From Casuarina equisetifolia (Eukaryota > Streptophyta > Magnoliopsida > Fagales > Casuarinaceae), in contig CM052359.1 in the NCBI GenBank assembly GCA_028551475.1, forward strand, positions 7,379,583 through 7,443,582: a stretch of 64,000 nt of DNA, in the 5' to 3' direction. This document shows positions 44,254 to 56,377 of this stretch, in pieces; the stretch's first letter is position 1; every line of letters starts with the position of its first letter. The translations under genes were made by a program, and so were the position numbers. A model generated the notes under the pieces. The model made no database searches. It was not told the DNA's origin and worked only from the letters and a program-made list of their open reading frames with translations.

Positions 44254-47200
44254 TTAAAAATCATAATCTATGTCAGTTACATTCTGGGCGAATGAGCGTT
44301 TAACAAGCCGTCCTTGCTCGTCATAGCGATCAAGATTCTCACAGGGAGAAGGGAAGATGGTTCCTATTACACGACCTTGAACGAAGGCACACTGGAAGAT
44401 ATGCTTCTTCTTGTACGTTATTCCCACTGACATATCACGGAAGGTCACGTTTCTTACAGGAATATCTTCACTCCCATGGATGCGGACAGGCACACGAACT
44501 CCCTGACCATGGACACTAATGAAACTTATGTCCTCAAGCACTGGGAGAGCCTTTGGATCGTAACCCTCATCAGGGTGCTCATTATAGTCTGTCTTGACGA
44601 CAATTCCAACTCGGACATTGTCAAATGTAAGATTCCTGTAGTGTATTTGCCGAACATATCCTCCTCTGCCGGGGGCAGTCTTGATGCGAACTGCACGCCT
44701 CGAGTTCCAAACTAGGAGGTTTTCTACAGTAACATTAGATACGCCACCAGACATCTCACTGCCGATTGATACACCCGCACTGTTGCATTCAGCCAAAGTG
44801 AGTCTTAGTTGCATTCAGAAGATGTGACACAAGAAAATTGAGAAAAATCTATAGATAAGTAATTAAAGTACATTCTCCTACATTACTTGACCACCGCTGG
44901 ATACATGTTAACAACAAACTAACCATAACAAAAGCAACTGCAATGAAACCAAGATAATAGTTCGTTCAACAGGTGAAGTTTAATGAAATTTGTATAAAGG
45001 GGCTTACACAATCTTTCCTCGAGATCAGCAGATCGACAAACAGTATGCAACACCCAACAACTAAATGTGATTCACAGCTTCCTACGTGGAAGCGTGCAAG
45101 CCTTAAAATTTTGACACAACAAATTGGCTCACCCTTGTACCAAAAGCTCAAATGGTTTTAAGAGAATTTAGTGTGTGAGACAAACTCAAAAATACGTTTG
45201 CTTTACAAAATAGTACGAGTAACCCTAGATGGCAGCAGAAGGTGCTCTGACCACGAAATCCAAGTTAGAAAAGTACAAAGAGCAACCGATGATCAATATA
45301 TTCCATGTGTAAGATCAACCGTTGATCAATACATTGCATGTGCAAGAGCAACCCTTGATCAATATATTGCACATGTAAGAGCAACGATTCATATACTGCA
45401 CGAATGTCTGTGCAGATCATATACGGCACTATTTTTCCAAAGAATATCTGAAAGTAGTTTTAGAATCAAATTTGTAAGAATACATCGAACTTCAAATTCA
45501 TTCATGGATAGACCAAATTTTACAACTATGGCCCAATGACAGAAAAGAACAAACATGTACTTCCAGAAACTTGGTCTGCTCTATCTCGTGTGTGCAGATG
45601 CATAATGGTGATGTTTGGTGCAATATAGCACTATATTGCGGTAACAAGCATGCGATGATCCCATCATAGATTAGAAGCACAATGTCTGAGAGTTTCACCT
45701 GACCATAGAGCGGACAACAAGGTTACGGATGAGTATATTCTTTGAAGGACGTCCATAACGAATTCCATACTGATCCCAGCCACTCTTTATTGCAATTCCA
45801 TCATCCCCAACACTAATGTAACAGTCCTCAATCACCATATCTTCACATGAATCTGTTTTTTCCACAAATAAACGGAGCAGGCTGATTACTACTGTTTAAC
45901 AAAACAAAACAAGAAAAGAAAATCAACAAACCAAACAGCAATGCTGAACTTCTCATGAATCTTGGGAGGTCGCCTCATATCATCCATACAAGATGTATCA
46001 CATAACCTAATATGTGTTGATAGTTCTGAGGTTGAATATAAAAGTGACAAAACAAGGGTTTCTCTTGCCCGATAGATAAATATGAGACTGTATTCCAAGT
46101 CCAGTCATTCCCAGCTCACATGATCTCAAATTTTCAACCATGGCTGGAACATCAGTAGCAAACATTAACTCAGACCAGCCTTCGCTGAAACCCAGAAGAA
46201 TATCTATCCTCACATGAATTTTGCCTGTTCCATTTGTTAACAGAACTAGAAAACCTGTACAAAGCAGCATCTGAAAATTTCCAGGTCTGACCAAAACTAT
46301 AATTTCACTTTGGGTTGAATAAATTGTCAACACTTTTTATTGATTTGGGACCCTTCTAACGGAAGTCAGTCAAAAAGGATATTTGGTTCATGATGATGCT
46401 GACCAGACTAACAAAACACTATATGGGGGGGGTAGTACCCTACTAATATGTCATAGATCAGTTTATGCAATTGTGCACGTGTTTTTGGTGCTAACTAGCA
46501 GGAAATCCTTACCTGGATCTATACCATCGGTGTTTGGAGCTTCATGTATGGGAGCCAAGATTGTAACATTTGTGATGGTTACATTCTTGCAGTCGTATGG
46601 ATGAAGTGTCCAAAAAGGAGAATCACGCAGAGTTATATTAGAGATCAGAATGTTACTTGACCACATTATCTGAACAAGTGGGCCCCTCGTGTGGTTAAGG
46701 AGCTTCTGGCGATACTTCTTCCACCATGTTTGACCCTGTCCATTTATGGTACCATTATGCCCTGTTGGTGAACCATAGCATAAATTAGAAACGTCAAAAA
46801 GTATATTTTGCAAAGATGATAGGTATGTGGCTTTAATCCTAAACATATTTATGATCATATCAGTCATCTGATATCTGTTTGATCAATTTCGAGTTCTTTT
46901 AAAAAATAAAATCATGAACCTTATACAGCCAGTGGGACAAAAAACGTGGTGCTTGTCTGAAAGTATGATTTGCAGTGTTGCAGTTGATATTTCCTATACT
47001 AAACCATAACCAACTTCTCTAGTTATTGTGAGCAAGGACAAAGCAAAGGGAAATTCTATTAGTACGTCAGTCCACTGATAGAGATATACATGTTGTGGAA
47101 AGCAAAAGCAAGAGTCATTGTTTGCGACAAACATTTAGTAATGAGCAGAAACAATTTTTAATTTCTAAGAGATTTCGTAAGTGGCATACAGCAAGACATA

Positions 47201-50200
47201 AGATCCACAGCCAGATATGGAACCAGAACGTTTACCAAGGGGGCACCATATACAATTCTAACTTACAATTCCACTTGATCACCTCTATGCCCGTCCCCGT
47301 GAATACATAGGCAGTAGGGTGTCCTTGGAGAGTAATAATTTCACATTTTCCTTTCTAGGAAAACATCAACTCATAAAGATCAAACCCAGTAAACAAAATA
47401 TTTGTAAAACATATGAGATTTATAATGCACATAATAAAGTGGAATGGTATAAGATTCATGTAACATTTGTACTGTATCATTTTTTTGGCTTTAAAATACA
47501 AGTGTTTCTAACTATTAGGGGAACAAATTTCTTCATTTTAACTCGTGATAAAATGGGGAACTAGTCAGATTTTTTGACTGGTATAGGGGAAAAAAAAATA
47601 TTTTATGACATGTTCCTTCAAATATAAATTATTTACTTTCCTTTTCCAAAGAAATCTTACATCTATTTTTAGTAAATTCTCTTGAGAGAAACATGAAAAA
47701 GAAGAAGAGTTGAAAGGGTTGATATCTCTTTTCCTTCCTATGAGAGTACATCTTCTTAAAAAAAAAAAAAAAAAAAAATCAGTAGGGAGGGGAAGGGGAA
47801 GGGGTGTTGAACCCTTGACCTGTTGGCCTGATAGGTCGGGGGTCCCCTTGGCTTACCACTAAGCCAATGGGAAGTTGACTATGATAGCACATACTAGTTA
47901 AGTCTAGCACGCAGAGAGACAAACTATAAAGGCTGTCATTAAATGTCTTTTTAAGCAATTTGATTCTAGAGTATGGAACAGACTTTAGGGTTCATCCCTG
48001 CCTCCACCATTATAGGTCAAAGGGCACATGCAGTTCAGGAACTAGCTTTCCCATATTCCATCCTCTCTTTCAAATGACTAGGATAATCAAACAACAATCT
48101 CAACTGCCACGCAATTGCCCAAAATGACAATATCATAAATGCATATCTAAAAATATGCTTACTGATCAATGACCAACACAACCATAGGACACCATTTTGG
48201 TGTTAGATAATACCTAGGAGTCCATATGCAATCATCACCTTGATCTGAAGCTTACTTTGACAACAATTTTTAAAGCCCGAACATGGTAAGTTTAATTTAT
48301 GAATATCAGGCATCACCAGTTCCAATATACGATAGTCAGGCTGTTAAAGCCTTTATCTACAGTCTGGTCATAAATCCATCATCATCAACTTAAACTATAG
48401 CTGGGTCGAAATCTCTCACAGATAAAAAGGGTCATGTAATGTCAAAGTCCACCCTGTTACCACAAACCTCAAGTTTGAGAAGGTACCAGACTAAATTTCT
48501 TAAATCCAAGACATTTGCAGATCATTTTTGGAAAAATCAGTCCATACCCCAAAATTTGGCCTGTTAATAAATAAGGATCTGAATTTCTAATTTATGTAAT
48601 CAACAATTCTTGTTTTAAAGATGTGATAAATATGTCATATTGTTAATCTAGCTAACATCTTCTCTATGTAAGATGGAACGAAGTCATCTGTGTGTATAAA
48701 AGTAATGTCATCATAACATGTACGTTCATATGAGAAAAATAAAATAAAAGCTGAAAAGAGTGAATGAGAATGACTCCACCCCCATCACCATTCTCTATCA
48801 AGGTGGGGAAATGAAGCTACCCCCAAAAGAAGAAAGAGAAGGAAGGGGAATGGGTGGTGTATTAGAGAAGGTGGCTCATGTGGCCACATCCAATAAAGGA
48901 GGTTGGCATGCATCGGTGACCCCAACTCATCCACCGGAGAAGGGGGTATTGCCCGTACTATGGGGCTGGAGCCTGGAGCTATCCCTCCATCCATTTCCCT
49001 TTTTTTTTTTTGTTCAATTTTGCATTAATATTATAGGCACTTGTAACATGCATGACTTTTTAATACGTGTGATGCAATTTCATTGGTTTTATTTGAAAAA
49101 GATGTCAATGGCACTTCTACTGTTTAAAACTTGATGAGAATGCTAAATTTTCACAAGTTAAAAACTTATACACACAAAGCAAACTACAGAAATGCACGAA
49201 ATAATGTTCCTTATATTTAATAACCTCTCAATTAGGGTCTTTGCCACAAATGGAAAATGTGCATAGCTTCAGCCAAGTAAAGAGGACAGAGAAGCTAACC
49301 TGTAATAACCACATCTTTGAGATTTTGACCATGAATCAAACTCCCATACCGAGGTCCAGGATGCTCTCTCCCATACCCATAAGAAGGCAAAGGAGGCAAT
49401 AATGGCCAATACTTCTCATCCTATCACAGATCACATATGAGAACATACGGTAAAACAAGCAATAACTTTATTCAACCAAAGATACAATAAAGGAAAATTA
49501 TAGCGTAGAGAGCTCAGCAGCCAGAACCACAAACACAAGATCACTTCATAATTTTATTGACAACTAGAATAATAGTTGAATGCCTTACACGTATTGATCT
49601 TCCAACTCAAAGATCTTGCTTAATGCTATTCCATAAACCATGTAAGGCATGTTACGCAAAACCATAAATAACAAAGCAAACAAAACCTGGAAAGTCATAT
49701 ACATTTACTACCATTTGTATTACGAAGATTTGACATGAGATCAATTGCCCTCAAAAGACGTGACTTCTTTTCAAGTTCCGTTAAAACAATGGTCAGCCCC
49801 ATTACCATATGAATAGGATCAACGCCTGTAGTGGTACTTTGGATGAGGATGTCTTAGCTCTTGAGGAGGCTATGTTGGCCATTCAAAGGAATAATAATTT
49901 TTTTTTCCCCATAAGTAACAGAAGCATTATTTGAATAAAATGAAAAACCAAGAACTCCCTATGTGCAACATATGTATTTAACATAAACAATTACTCCTAG
50001 CTATAAAAGCAAGTAGAGTTGAGATGTCAGGAAAGAGGGGAAAAAACTGGTTCCACAAGAAAATCAGAATACCACAACAAAGTTGGACAAGTGACATAAA
50101 TCAAACCTATATCTCTAGGTACTTAAATGTTCCATTTTGTAGATCATTCATTGCTCAAGAGGGTTGATGTTCACTCCTCTCTGCCAAAAGATAGTTCCAC

Positions 50201-51296
50201 ACTCTACCCAATAGTTATCCTTTATTCTTCAGATTCTGGTGGTCAAAAACCGTTATCAATGTCTGACACTAGATTTCTGTCCGGTGATTTAGTCATTTTT
50301 CCACTCCTCCAGACCCAAATTATAAGTTATGCCTCCTCATAGCCCTGGAGGAACAAGGTCTTCTCCATATCTCTTCAACCCAATTGAATGGATTATCTTC
50401 ATATTTACATTCACTCATCCTAAAGACTTCCACAGGTGCTTAATAGGCAGGCAGATATTACAAATCTTTGAAAATAACCAGGAATAGAAACTCCAGACTT
50501 CATTCCAACCTAATGACCAAGAAGGATTCATACTAGTTGAAGAAGTTCTTATATTCATTGCGAACGTATAATTATAATCCCCGTGAAATCTTAAACACTG
50601 GGCTTGTCAAAGAGCCTAAATTCCACAATTATTGTCAAATCCTAAGCAGATAGTGAAGACCCTAGTGAATTTATCTAATGAAACAATAGACCGAAACGAA
50701 AATTCATCAATTTCCTTAATGAACTAGGAAGCTTAACAGAAAAATCTAACATTCATATCACAAACAGATCCTAATGAAGAAGAAAATCACTAGAATTGAT
50801 CACTAGACAAGAGCAAGCCAAACCAAATCCAATACACTAACGAGGAAAAAGACAGAGAGACAAAATTTACCTGAATTCCCAGTATTTCAGCGCCCTCAGC
50901 AAGGAACATAGTCATATGACTAGTGAGATTAAACGGACCCGTAAGCCACCGTCCCGGCGGCACATTGAGCTGCGCACCGCCTTTCTTCCCCAACTTGGAG
51001 ATCACCGAGACTGCTCTCTCAAAGGCCTCGGTGTTGACCGTGACTCCATCGCCGACCCCACCAAAGTCCGTCAGATTGAACGCCACGGGCCTCATCCTTG
51101 GCATTGGCCTCATCTGGGCACGCCCGAACCCCCAGAATTCGTTCACAATGTTCCTCTGCCACGCGAATACAGAGGCAAAGGCCAGGACCCAAACCACAGT
51201 GAAGAGGGTCTTGTGGGAGGAGATGAACGCCGTCACCCACCGCTTCCATTCCAGCCTCTGGTGGCTGAACCGGCCCAGTGGTAGCATCTCCACCAT
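44254..51296 (-). CDS. GH28 polygalacturonase-like protein with N-terminal membrane anchor
   Basis: Five exons (50871-51296, 49300-49420, 46513-46761, 45699-45852, 44254-44779) join in frame to 491 residues. GH28 enzymes hydrolyse homogalacturonan in the cell wall. The start ATG is 51296. Residues about 30-47 (LFTVVWVLAFASVFAW) form one membrane segment, so a type II or signal-anchored protein is likely. The right-handed beta-helix begins FNLTDFGGVGDG (about 73). Catalytic motifs: NTDGIDP (I), GDDGIAIKSG (II, carrying the DD pair) and RIKTAPGRGG (IV). The usual GHG of motif III is replaced by SAGVSIGSEMSGG, as I recall for the divergent plant clade containing At1g19170-like proteins. Hydrolase activity is therefore uncertain. 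Introns are long (intron 2 is 2.5 kb) and hold a SINE and a minisatellite. Confidence 0.93.
45279..45400. repeat. 33-bp minisatellite in polygalacturonase intron 4
   Basis: Three full 33-base units (45279-45311, 45312-45344, 45345-45377) and a partial fourth share the core AGAGCAACC..TTGATCAATA. Each contains a TGATCA palindrome. Units differ at a few positions. Confidence 0.8.
47758..47874 (-). mobile_element. tRNA-derived SINE in polygalacturonase intron 2
   Basis: The minus strand begins CCCATTGGCTTAGTGGTAAG, whose TGGCTTAGTGG is an excellent pol III A box. About 35 bases on is GGGTTCAACACC (B box). The body ends CTTCCCCTTCCCCTCCCTACTGA and runs into a 21-base T tail (poly(A) at 47758-47778 on the plus strand). 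The CTTTCCCCTCCCT-like end resembles the SINE in the UBP1 intron. I see no clear target-site duplication. Confidence 0.7.
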
Positions 51297-52979
51297 CACC
51301 CAGATAACACACCAATCCCAAAACCCCAGTCAAGCAAGGCCAGTCACAATTGAGTTCGACCAACTGGGAAACGAAACAAGTGATCTAAATGGTGTGCGTG
51401 CTCGAACTTTATCGTGTGGGTTGGTGCATATTGTTAGATTTCGGCATCAGGAGAGAACAGGGATCTGATCCTAAACATCAAATTTAAGTTTGAACGGAGA
51501 AGGTGAGAGGGAGAGTCAAGTGGAAGACGAAATTTTGGAGTCGGTAAGACGTTGGCAGTCAGAAGCAGGTTGCTGTTTTGTTATGGGAACTCCGTGGAGT
51601 AAACTCGAAGGAAAACAAATTCGCTCTTAAATAAATGTGTTCTTCTGTTATTTTGTTGAATAACCTCTAATCTCTCCACCAAGTGTGGTTGGACCATACC
51701 TTTAACTCAGAGATTTCTAATTGTGACAATAATAAATTCATCATAAACCTAATCTTATAACAAAAGGTTGTTAGATAAAGATATATTTTTTATATTTATT
51801 TTTATTTACACATATCTCAACTCATATAAAATTAAAAAGTTCTAGACAATACATGATTTTCTATGAAAAAGATATTTAAATATATAAGAAAGATAACAAA
51901 TTAAGTTAAATATATCTAACTTTCTTGTTTAAAACCATCATTGAGATATCATATTAAGATCTAGACCTAACTATATATTTCTTCCTTTGGTGCGGATAGA
52001 AAAAAACAAACGAGAGAGACCTATGAAAAAGCAACCATGCCTATAGCCTATGCAACGTTTGTGTTCTGCACCATTGCGTACATCTCAATGCTGATTTCAA
52101 TGCATACCGATCGGAATACAAACCACTTGTGTATTTTGAGGACCTGTACCTGTGAAGTAAGAACAAGCAATAAAATTAGTAGGTGAATTGGTGGGACGTT
52201 GCAATCGGTCAGATTAGTTGAAAGCAGTTGATGAGCTACATCACCCAACCAACCATGATGCTCGGCTGCAAGAAAAGCAATTGCAGGAAAAAGAACGCCG
52301 TGAATCAGATGGAGCCTTCCCCTAAACCCTTGTGTCAATATTCGGAAAGACGCGTGACATGACTCTTAACGCAAATGTTGCAAGTGTTCCTCCAAACCAT
52401 CATCATCAAGCTGTCATTGGTGAACTAAGTGACTCTATCACTTTACAAAAACAGGAACAAGATAAGGGTGGGCTAAAAGGTATTGCCTTGCATCAATACA
52501 AAATGTTTGCACCCAAGGTTTTATTTGGGAAAAATTGTTAGGAATCGGAATCTTGTTAAAAGTCTCCCTAAATATGTATAATCATTACCGCCTTGCCTTA
52601 AAAGGACCAATGAGGTTCTAGGGTGTTTTTATCTGGTTGCTTTCTTTAGCAGCTTTGGCTTACCCTGGTGTCGATTGACACGAATTTGGCCATTTGTCAA
52701 GGCCTCCTTAGAAGATCACCAATATACTTTTCCGTGAGTAAATTGTCAACTCCAAGATGGTGCTGCAATTCCAACAATTTTTTATTTATGTACCAAACAA
52801 TCAATTAAGAGTCACATGCAAGGTTTTTAAAAAAGTTTTTGTATTTAGAACAAAAAGAACATGCTCATCAAATCACTCTCACCAATGAGCCATATAAATT
52901 AATTTTTAAGCTTACATCCAATGGGTTGTTTTCTATTGCATCCATATATAAACATCGATGGGTGCATGGAAAAAAGGTA
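51297..52979. other. Intergenic region upstream of polygalacturonase-like gene
   Basis: 51297-51600 is probably the 5' UTR and promoter of the minus-strand gene; no clear TATA box is seen. The remainder is AT-rich. A mixed stretch at 52040-52560 has short open frames without recognisable domains. Confidence 0.4.
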
Positions 52980-54040
52980 AGTTGGAGCAAATTTATTTGA
53001 AATCAATATTTATTCACTAAGATTGGCTTCTTTATGTAGAAAGGTGAGGTGTTTCGCTAGTGTCTAAATGTGTATGATGTGTTCAACTTCAATGTGAATC
53101 AACTAATCATTTATTTTGCCAAGGAGAACTGGCTAGGAAATTATGGTAGCATTTTTGCAACATCTTACAAATATTAATCAAAAGAGATACATTCTCAAAT
53201 TTTCTTGCTAATTGGTTCAAAGGAGCCAGCGAATCTTCATAGACAGGAATCAAATACCATTGGTGGGTTGCTACATTATGTGGCTAATTTGGTTAGCAAG
53301 AAATAATGTCATTAATTTGAAAAAGGGATTTCTCTTGCCAATGTTGGTAGGAGTAATTTTTAATGTTAGTCTTCTAATGGAATCTTTCAAAGGTACAAAA
53401 TTTCCATTAATAAGTAATTGCACATGATTACAAGCTTTGCATATTCTTATTTCAATACTTGCCATTATTCGATGAAGAATGATTCGTTGGAATTGCTTTG
53501 CTGTAGACTCTTTAAAGTTGAATATAGATGGATCTTGTATTAATGGTGCATGTGTAGGAAAAGGAGTGTTACGAGATTGGAAGAGAAGTGTGCATATTCT
53601 CAATTTATGATTCAGTGCATAAAAGGAAATCACGCTACTCTTTAAAAATTAGCTTATGAGCTATACAAATGTTCTAGCTATATTCCTTCTAATGTTTAGA
53701 TACCTCGTGTGTTTCGCGAAACAAATTTTTAACTGATGAATTGGCTAATTTTGGACACTCAATAACAAAATTTCAAAGGAAAATCAACTAGGCTTAAAGA
53801 ATTATAGGCCTCCTTAGACAATTATTTTCACTTTGTATTAACTTTCAATGAGAGTAATAATTTATTTTTCTTTAATGGTAGTTTTATACTCATTTATTAG
53901 GTTTATGTAATAAAGGGATTAGATATTATATCTTGTTCTATGTATTTTTCTAATAAGTTTGACACTTTTGTCTACTTGTATTATTAATATAAATGATAAG
54001 GATATTGTCACTATTTCTTAAAAAAAAAAAAGAAAAAAAA
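52980..54040 (+). mobile_element. Relic of a LINE (non-LTR) retrotransposon 3' half
   Basis: Several plus-strand frames with stops give a Cys/His finger-like piece, CVQLQCESTNHLFCQGELAR (53079-53140), typical of the zf-RVT region after the LINE reverse transcriptase. A plant RNase H-like piece follows, KLNIDGSCINGACVGKG and VLRDWKR (53515-53590). The segment ends in an A-rich tail (54019-54042) after an AT-rich 3' end. Order and tail fit a 5'-truncated LINE. No intact frame remains. Confidence 0.62.
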
Positions 54041-54271
54041 AAGAGTAAAATGCAGGGTAGGCGTTTGCTTTCTTTGGTTGGACTTCATACAGCAGCGCAA
54101 ATTTTACCAGGGATCTGGGATGTGCAGTTGAGCTTGGGCTCTCGATTAGAGCGATGGAATTTCAATTTGATTCGGGCGAACAAAGGATGGGTCAGATCAC
54201 GCGGGCTAATATTGTCCACAAACCCAAGCTCTGTACTGATCTTCCAACAGTTCCACCTTCCAATACCGAAA

Positions 54272-54340
54272 CACGTGCCAAGTTCAATCGCCGTTGGTAA
54301 ATAGGCCACCACTGGTTTATCCATTTTCCCCAGTTGATAA
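54272..54340 (+). promoter_or_regulatory. G-box and I-box upstream of LHCA6-like gene
   Basis: CACGTG at 54272-54277, GGATAA on the opposite strand at 54317-54322 and GATAA at 54336-54340 lie 54-122 bases upstream of the ATG. G-box plus I-box pairs are typical of light-responsive photosynthesis promoters. Some of these could fall in the 5' UTR. Confidence 0.45.
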
Positions 54341-54393
54341 ACTGCCAAGCAGAAAAGCCAGACTTGCGACTTCTGCTGGACTGAGTTTCATCC

Positions 54394-55657
54394 ATGGCCC
54401 TATCCATTGCCTCTACTGCATTGACAAGCCTCCCTACAAGGTCAACACCCTGTTCTTAACACTGGTCTTCTTGGCATTCCGCTCTATGCTATTGTGTGGT
54501 ATGTAAATAGTTTATCTTCATTCTCGCTTCTCTTTGTTTGGAAACAGAGAATTGCATCGAAGAAATTTTCCAGGTAAATTAACAACTTGTTTACCCGTGA
54601 GGGTCCTCCGGGCGTATGCAACAAAAGGGGTGTCAAGCGTTTGCGAACCACTTCCTGCGGATAGGCCCTTGTGGTTTCCAGGTAGTTCTCCTCCGGAGTG
54701 GCTCGACGGCAGGTATCTAATTTTGCTTGCTATTTACACTCATCTACCATCTGAGACCTAATACAACCTACTTCAAACATCTTTACTGGACTCTTGTTAG
54801 TTTAAGATTCATAGCAAGCGTTGTGGCATCTTTGAGGCATCACTTCCTTCCTTTTCTGTTGATGTAGTCTCCCTGGCGATTTTGGCTTCGACCCACTTGG
54901 ATTAGGTATGTGAATCGTTCAAATCAGAGAAGAATTCCTGCTTAAGAAATATGCTTTAATTATAAGGATGGAATATATATTTCATCATGGGAAGCATTTT
55001 CATATTAATCTTAACATTCATCTATGAAGTACCTCCATTTTCTGTAGGATCTGACCCGGAGTTACTTAAATGGTTTGCGCAAGCTGAGCTAATGCATGCC
55101 AGATGGGCAATGCTTGCAGTGTCTGGAATTCTGATTCCAGAATGCCTTGAAAGATTAGGCTATATTGAGGACTTCTCATGGTATGACGCTGGTGCTCGGG
55201 AATACTTTGCAGACAAAACAACCTTATTTGTTGTGCAGTTAGGCTTGATGGGTTGGGTAGAGGGCAGAAGATGGGCTGATATGCTTAACCCAGGGTGCGT
55301 TGACATTGAACCTAAGTTACCCCATATAAAGAACCCAAAGCCGGATGTTGGTTACCCTGGTGGCCTATGGTTTGACCCCGTCATGTGGGGGAGAGGATCC
55401 CCGGAGCCTGTCATGGTGCTAAGGACTAAGGAGATCAAGAACGGCCGTCTTGCTATGCTTGCTTTTGTAGGCTTCTGGTTCCAAGCCATTTATACAGGGA
55501 AAGACCCTATTGACAACTTGATGGCTCACATTGCAGATCCTGGCCACTGCAATATCTTCTCGGTAATGGTCTACTTCCTTGTCCCCATTACAAAGTGCAA
55601 ATATGTCACCTTAAGTAATTGAACATATACACCTTGCAGGCTTTCACATCACACTGA
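54394..55657 (+). CDS. LHCA6: Photosystem I chlorophyll a/b-binding protein, LHCA6-like
   Basis: Five exons (54394-54440, 54548-54712, 54868-54905, 55048-55562, 55640-55657) give 260 residues; the last exon is only 18 nt. The protein binds chlorophyll in the thylakoid. LHCA6 links photosystem I to the NDH complex in Arabidopsis. Residues 1 to about 35 ([16 protein letters not shown], Ser/Thr/Arg-rich) form a plastid transit peptide. Mature landmarks are [28 protein letters not shown], helix 1 [13 protein letters not shown] with its Glu/His/Arg ligands, [10 protein letters not shown] in helix 2, YPGGLWFDP, and helix 3 [13 protein letters not shown]. The end is [29 protein letters not shown]-type residues favour LHCA6 over LHCA2, the nearest alternative. 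The neighbouring COQ9, polygalacturonase-like and JAZ genes support it. Confidence 0.9.
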
Positions 55658-56377
55658 AGATGTGCAAAATATGGCAGCACCAACAGCCGTGGAGTTCCTC
55701 TGCAATTCTGTAATCTCATTTTGTTATTTGTTATCAGAAGTAAGCAACTTCACATATAACCCAGAAAGCATCTGAAGTTGTTACTCTGAAAAAGGATTAA
55801 GAAGAAGAAAGGAAACACTTAGATTTGAAGTTGTGTATTTGCAGTCTCTCTGGGAGAGAGTTGCTATTCTTAGATGACATAACCACAACTTGAGAGTCAA
55901 GAAAAGAAAAAAGACAACTCCAGGCTGTCTACCGTGACTGTACCAGGTTTAGAAAATGCGACCGTTGGTGTCCTTAATCTCCTATGTAGTTGAAATGAAA
56001 GGTGAACTTGGGACATAAATTCCATCTTGTTCATCCAACTGTTTGGGAAGGGAAAGGGAGTTTAATCTGGACATTCATAAAACGGTAAACGCCCCGGAAT
56101 GAGGGTGACTAAGTCAATAGAAGTTGCACAGCCTCTCTCCCTCTGGAACCCCTCGGGCCTTTCTTTCCAATCTCCTATTCTTAGAATCTCGGGTAAATCT
56201 GGCAGCTCCATCACCAATTCCCTCTCAAAGCCAGACACCCAACATGTCACATCCTCCCCTGATGCGCAGACTCAACAAAACGGAGAAAAAGAAACCCAAA
56301 CAAAGACTCAGAGAATCGCATGCCCTCTCGAACAGCGGCCTGTTTCTCTCCGGACTAGTCCAATTTCCGGCTCAGCA
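55658..56377. other. LHCA6 3' flank and PRK-like promoter
   Basis: No separate gene. Reading frame is open upstream of the PRK start from about 56099, but homology begins only at the signal peptide (56378). I see no convincing TATA box. Confidence 0.45.

Noticed and set aside
50916..51468. Plus-strand frames of 122 and 181 codons opposite the first GH28 exon
   Set aside because: They are antisense shadows of exon 1, which has a clear beta-helix start and membrane anchor.
56099..56377. N-terminal extension of the PRK-type protein
   Set aside because: The frame is open, but a signal peptide starts at 56378 and the upstream residues have no family counterpart.
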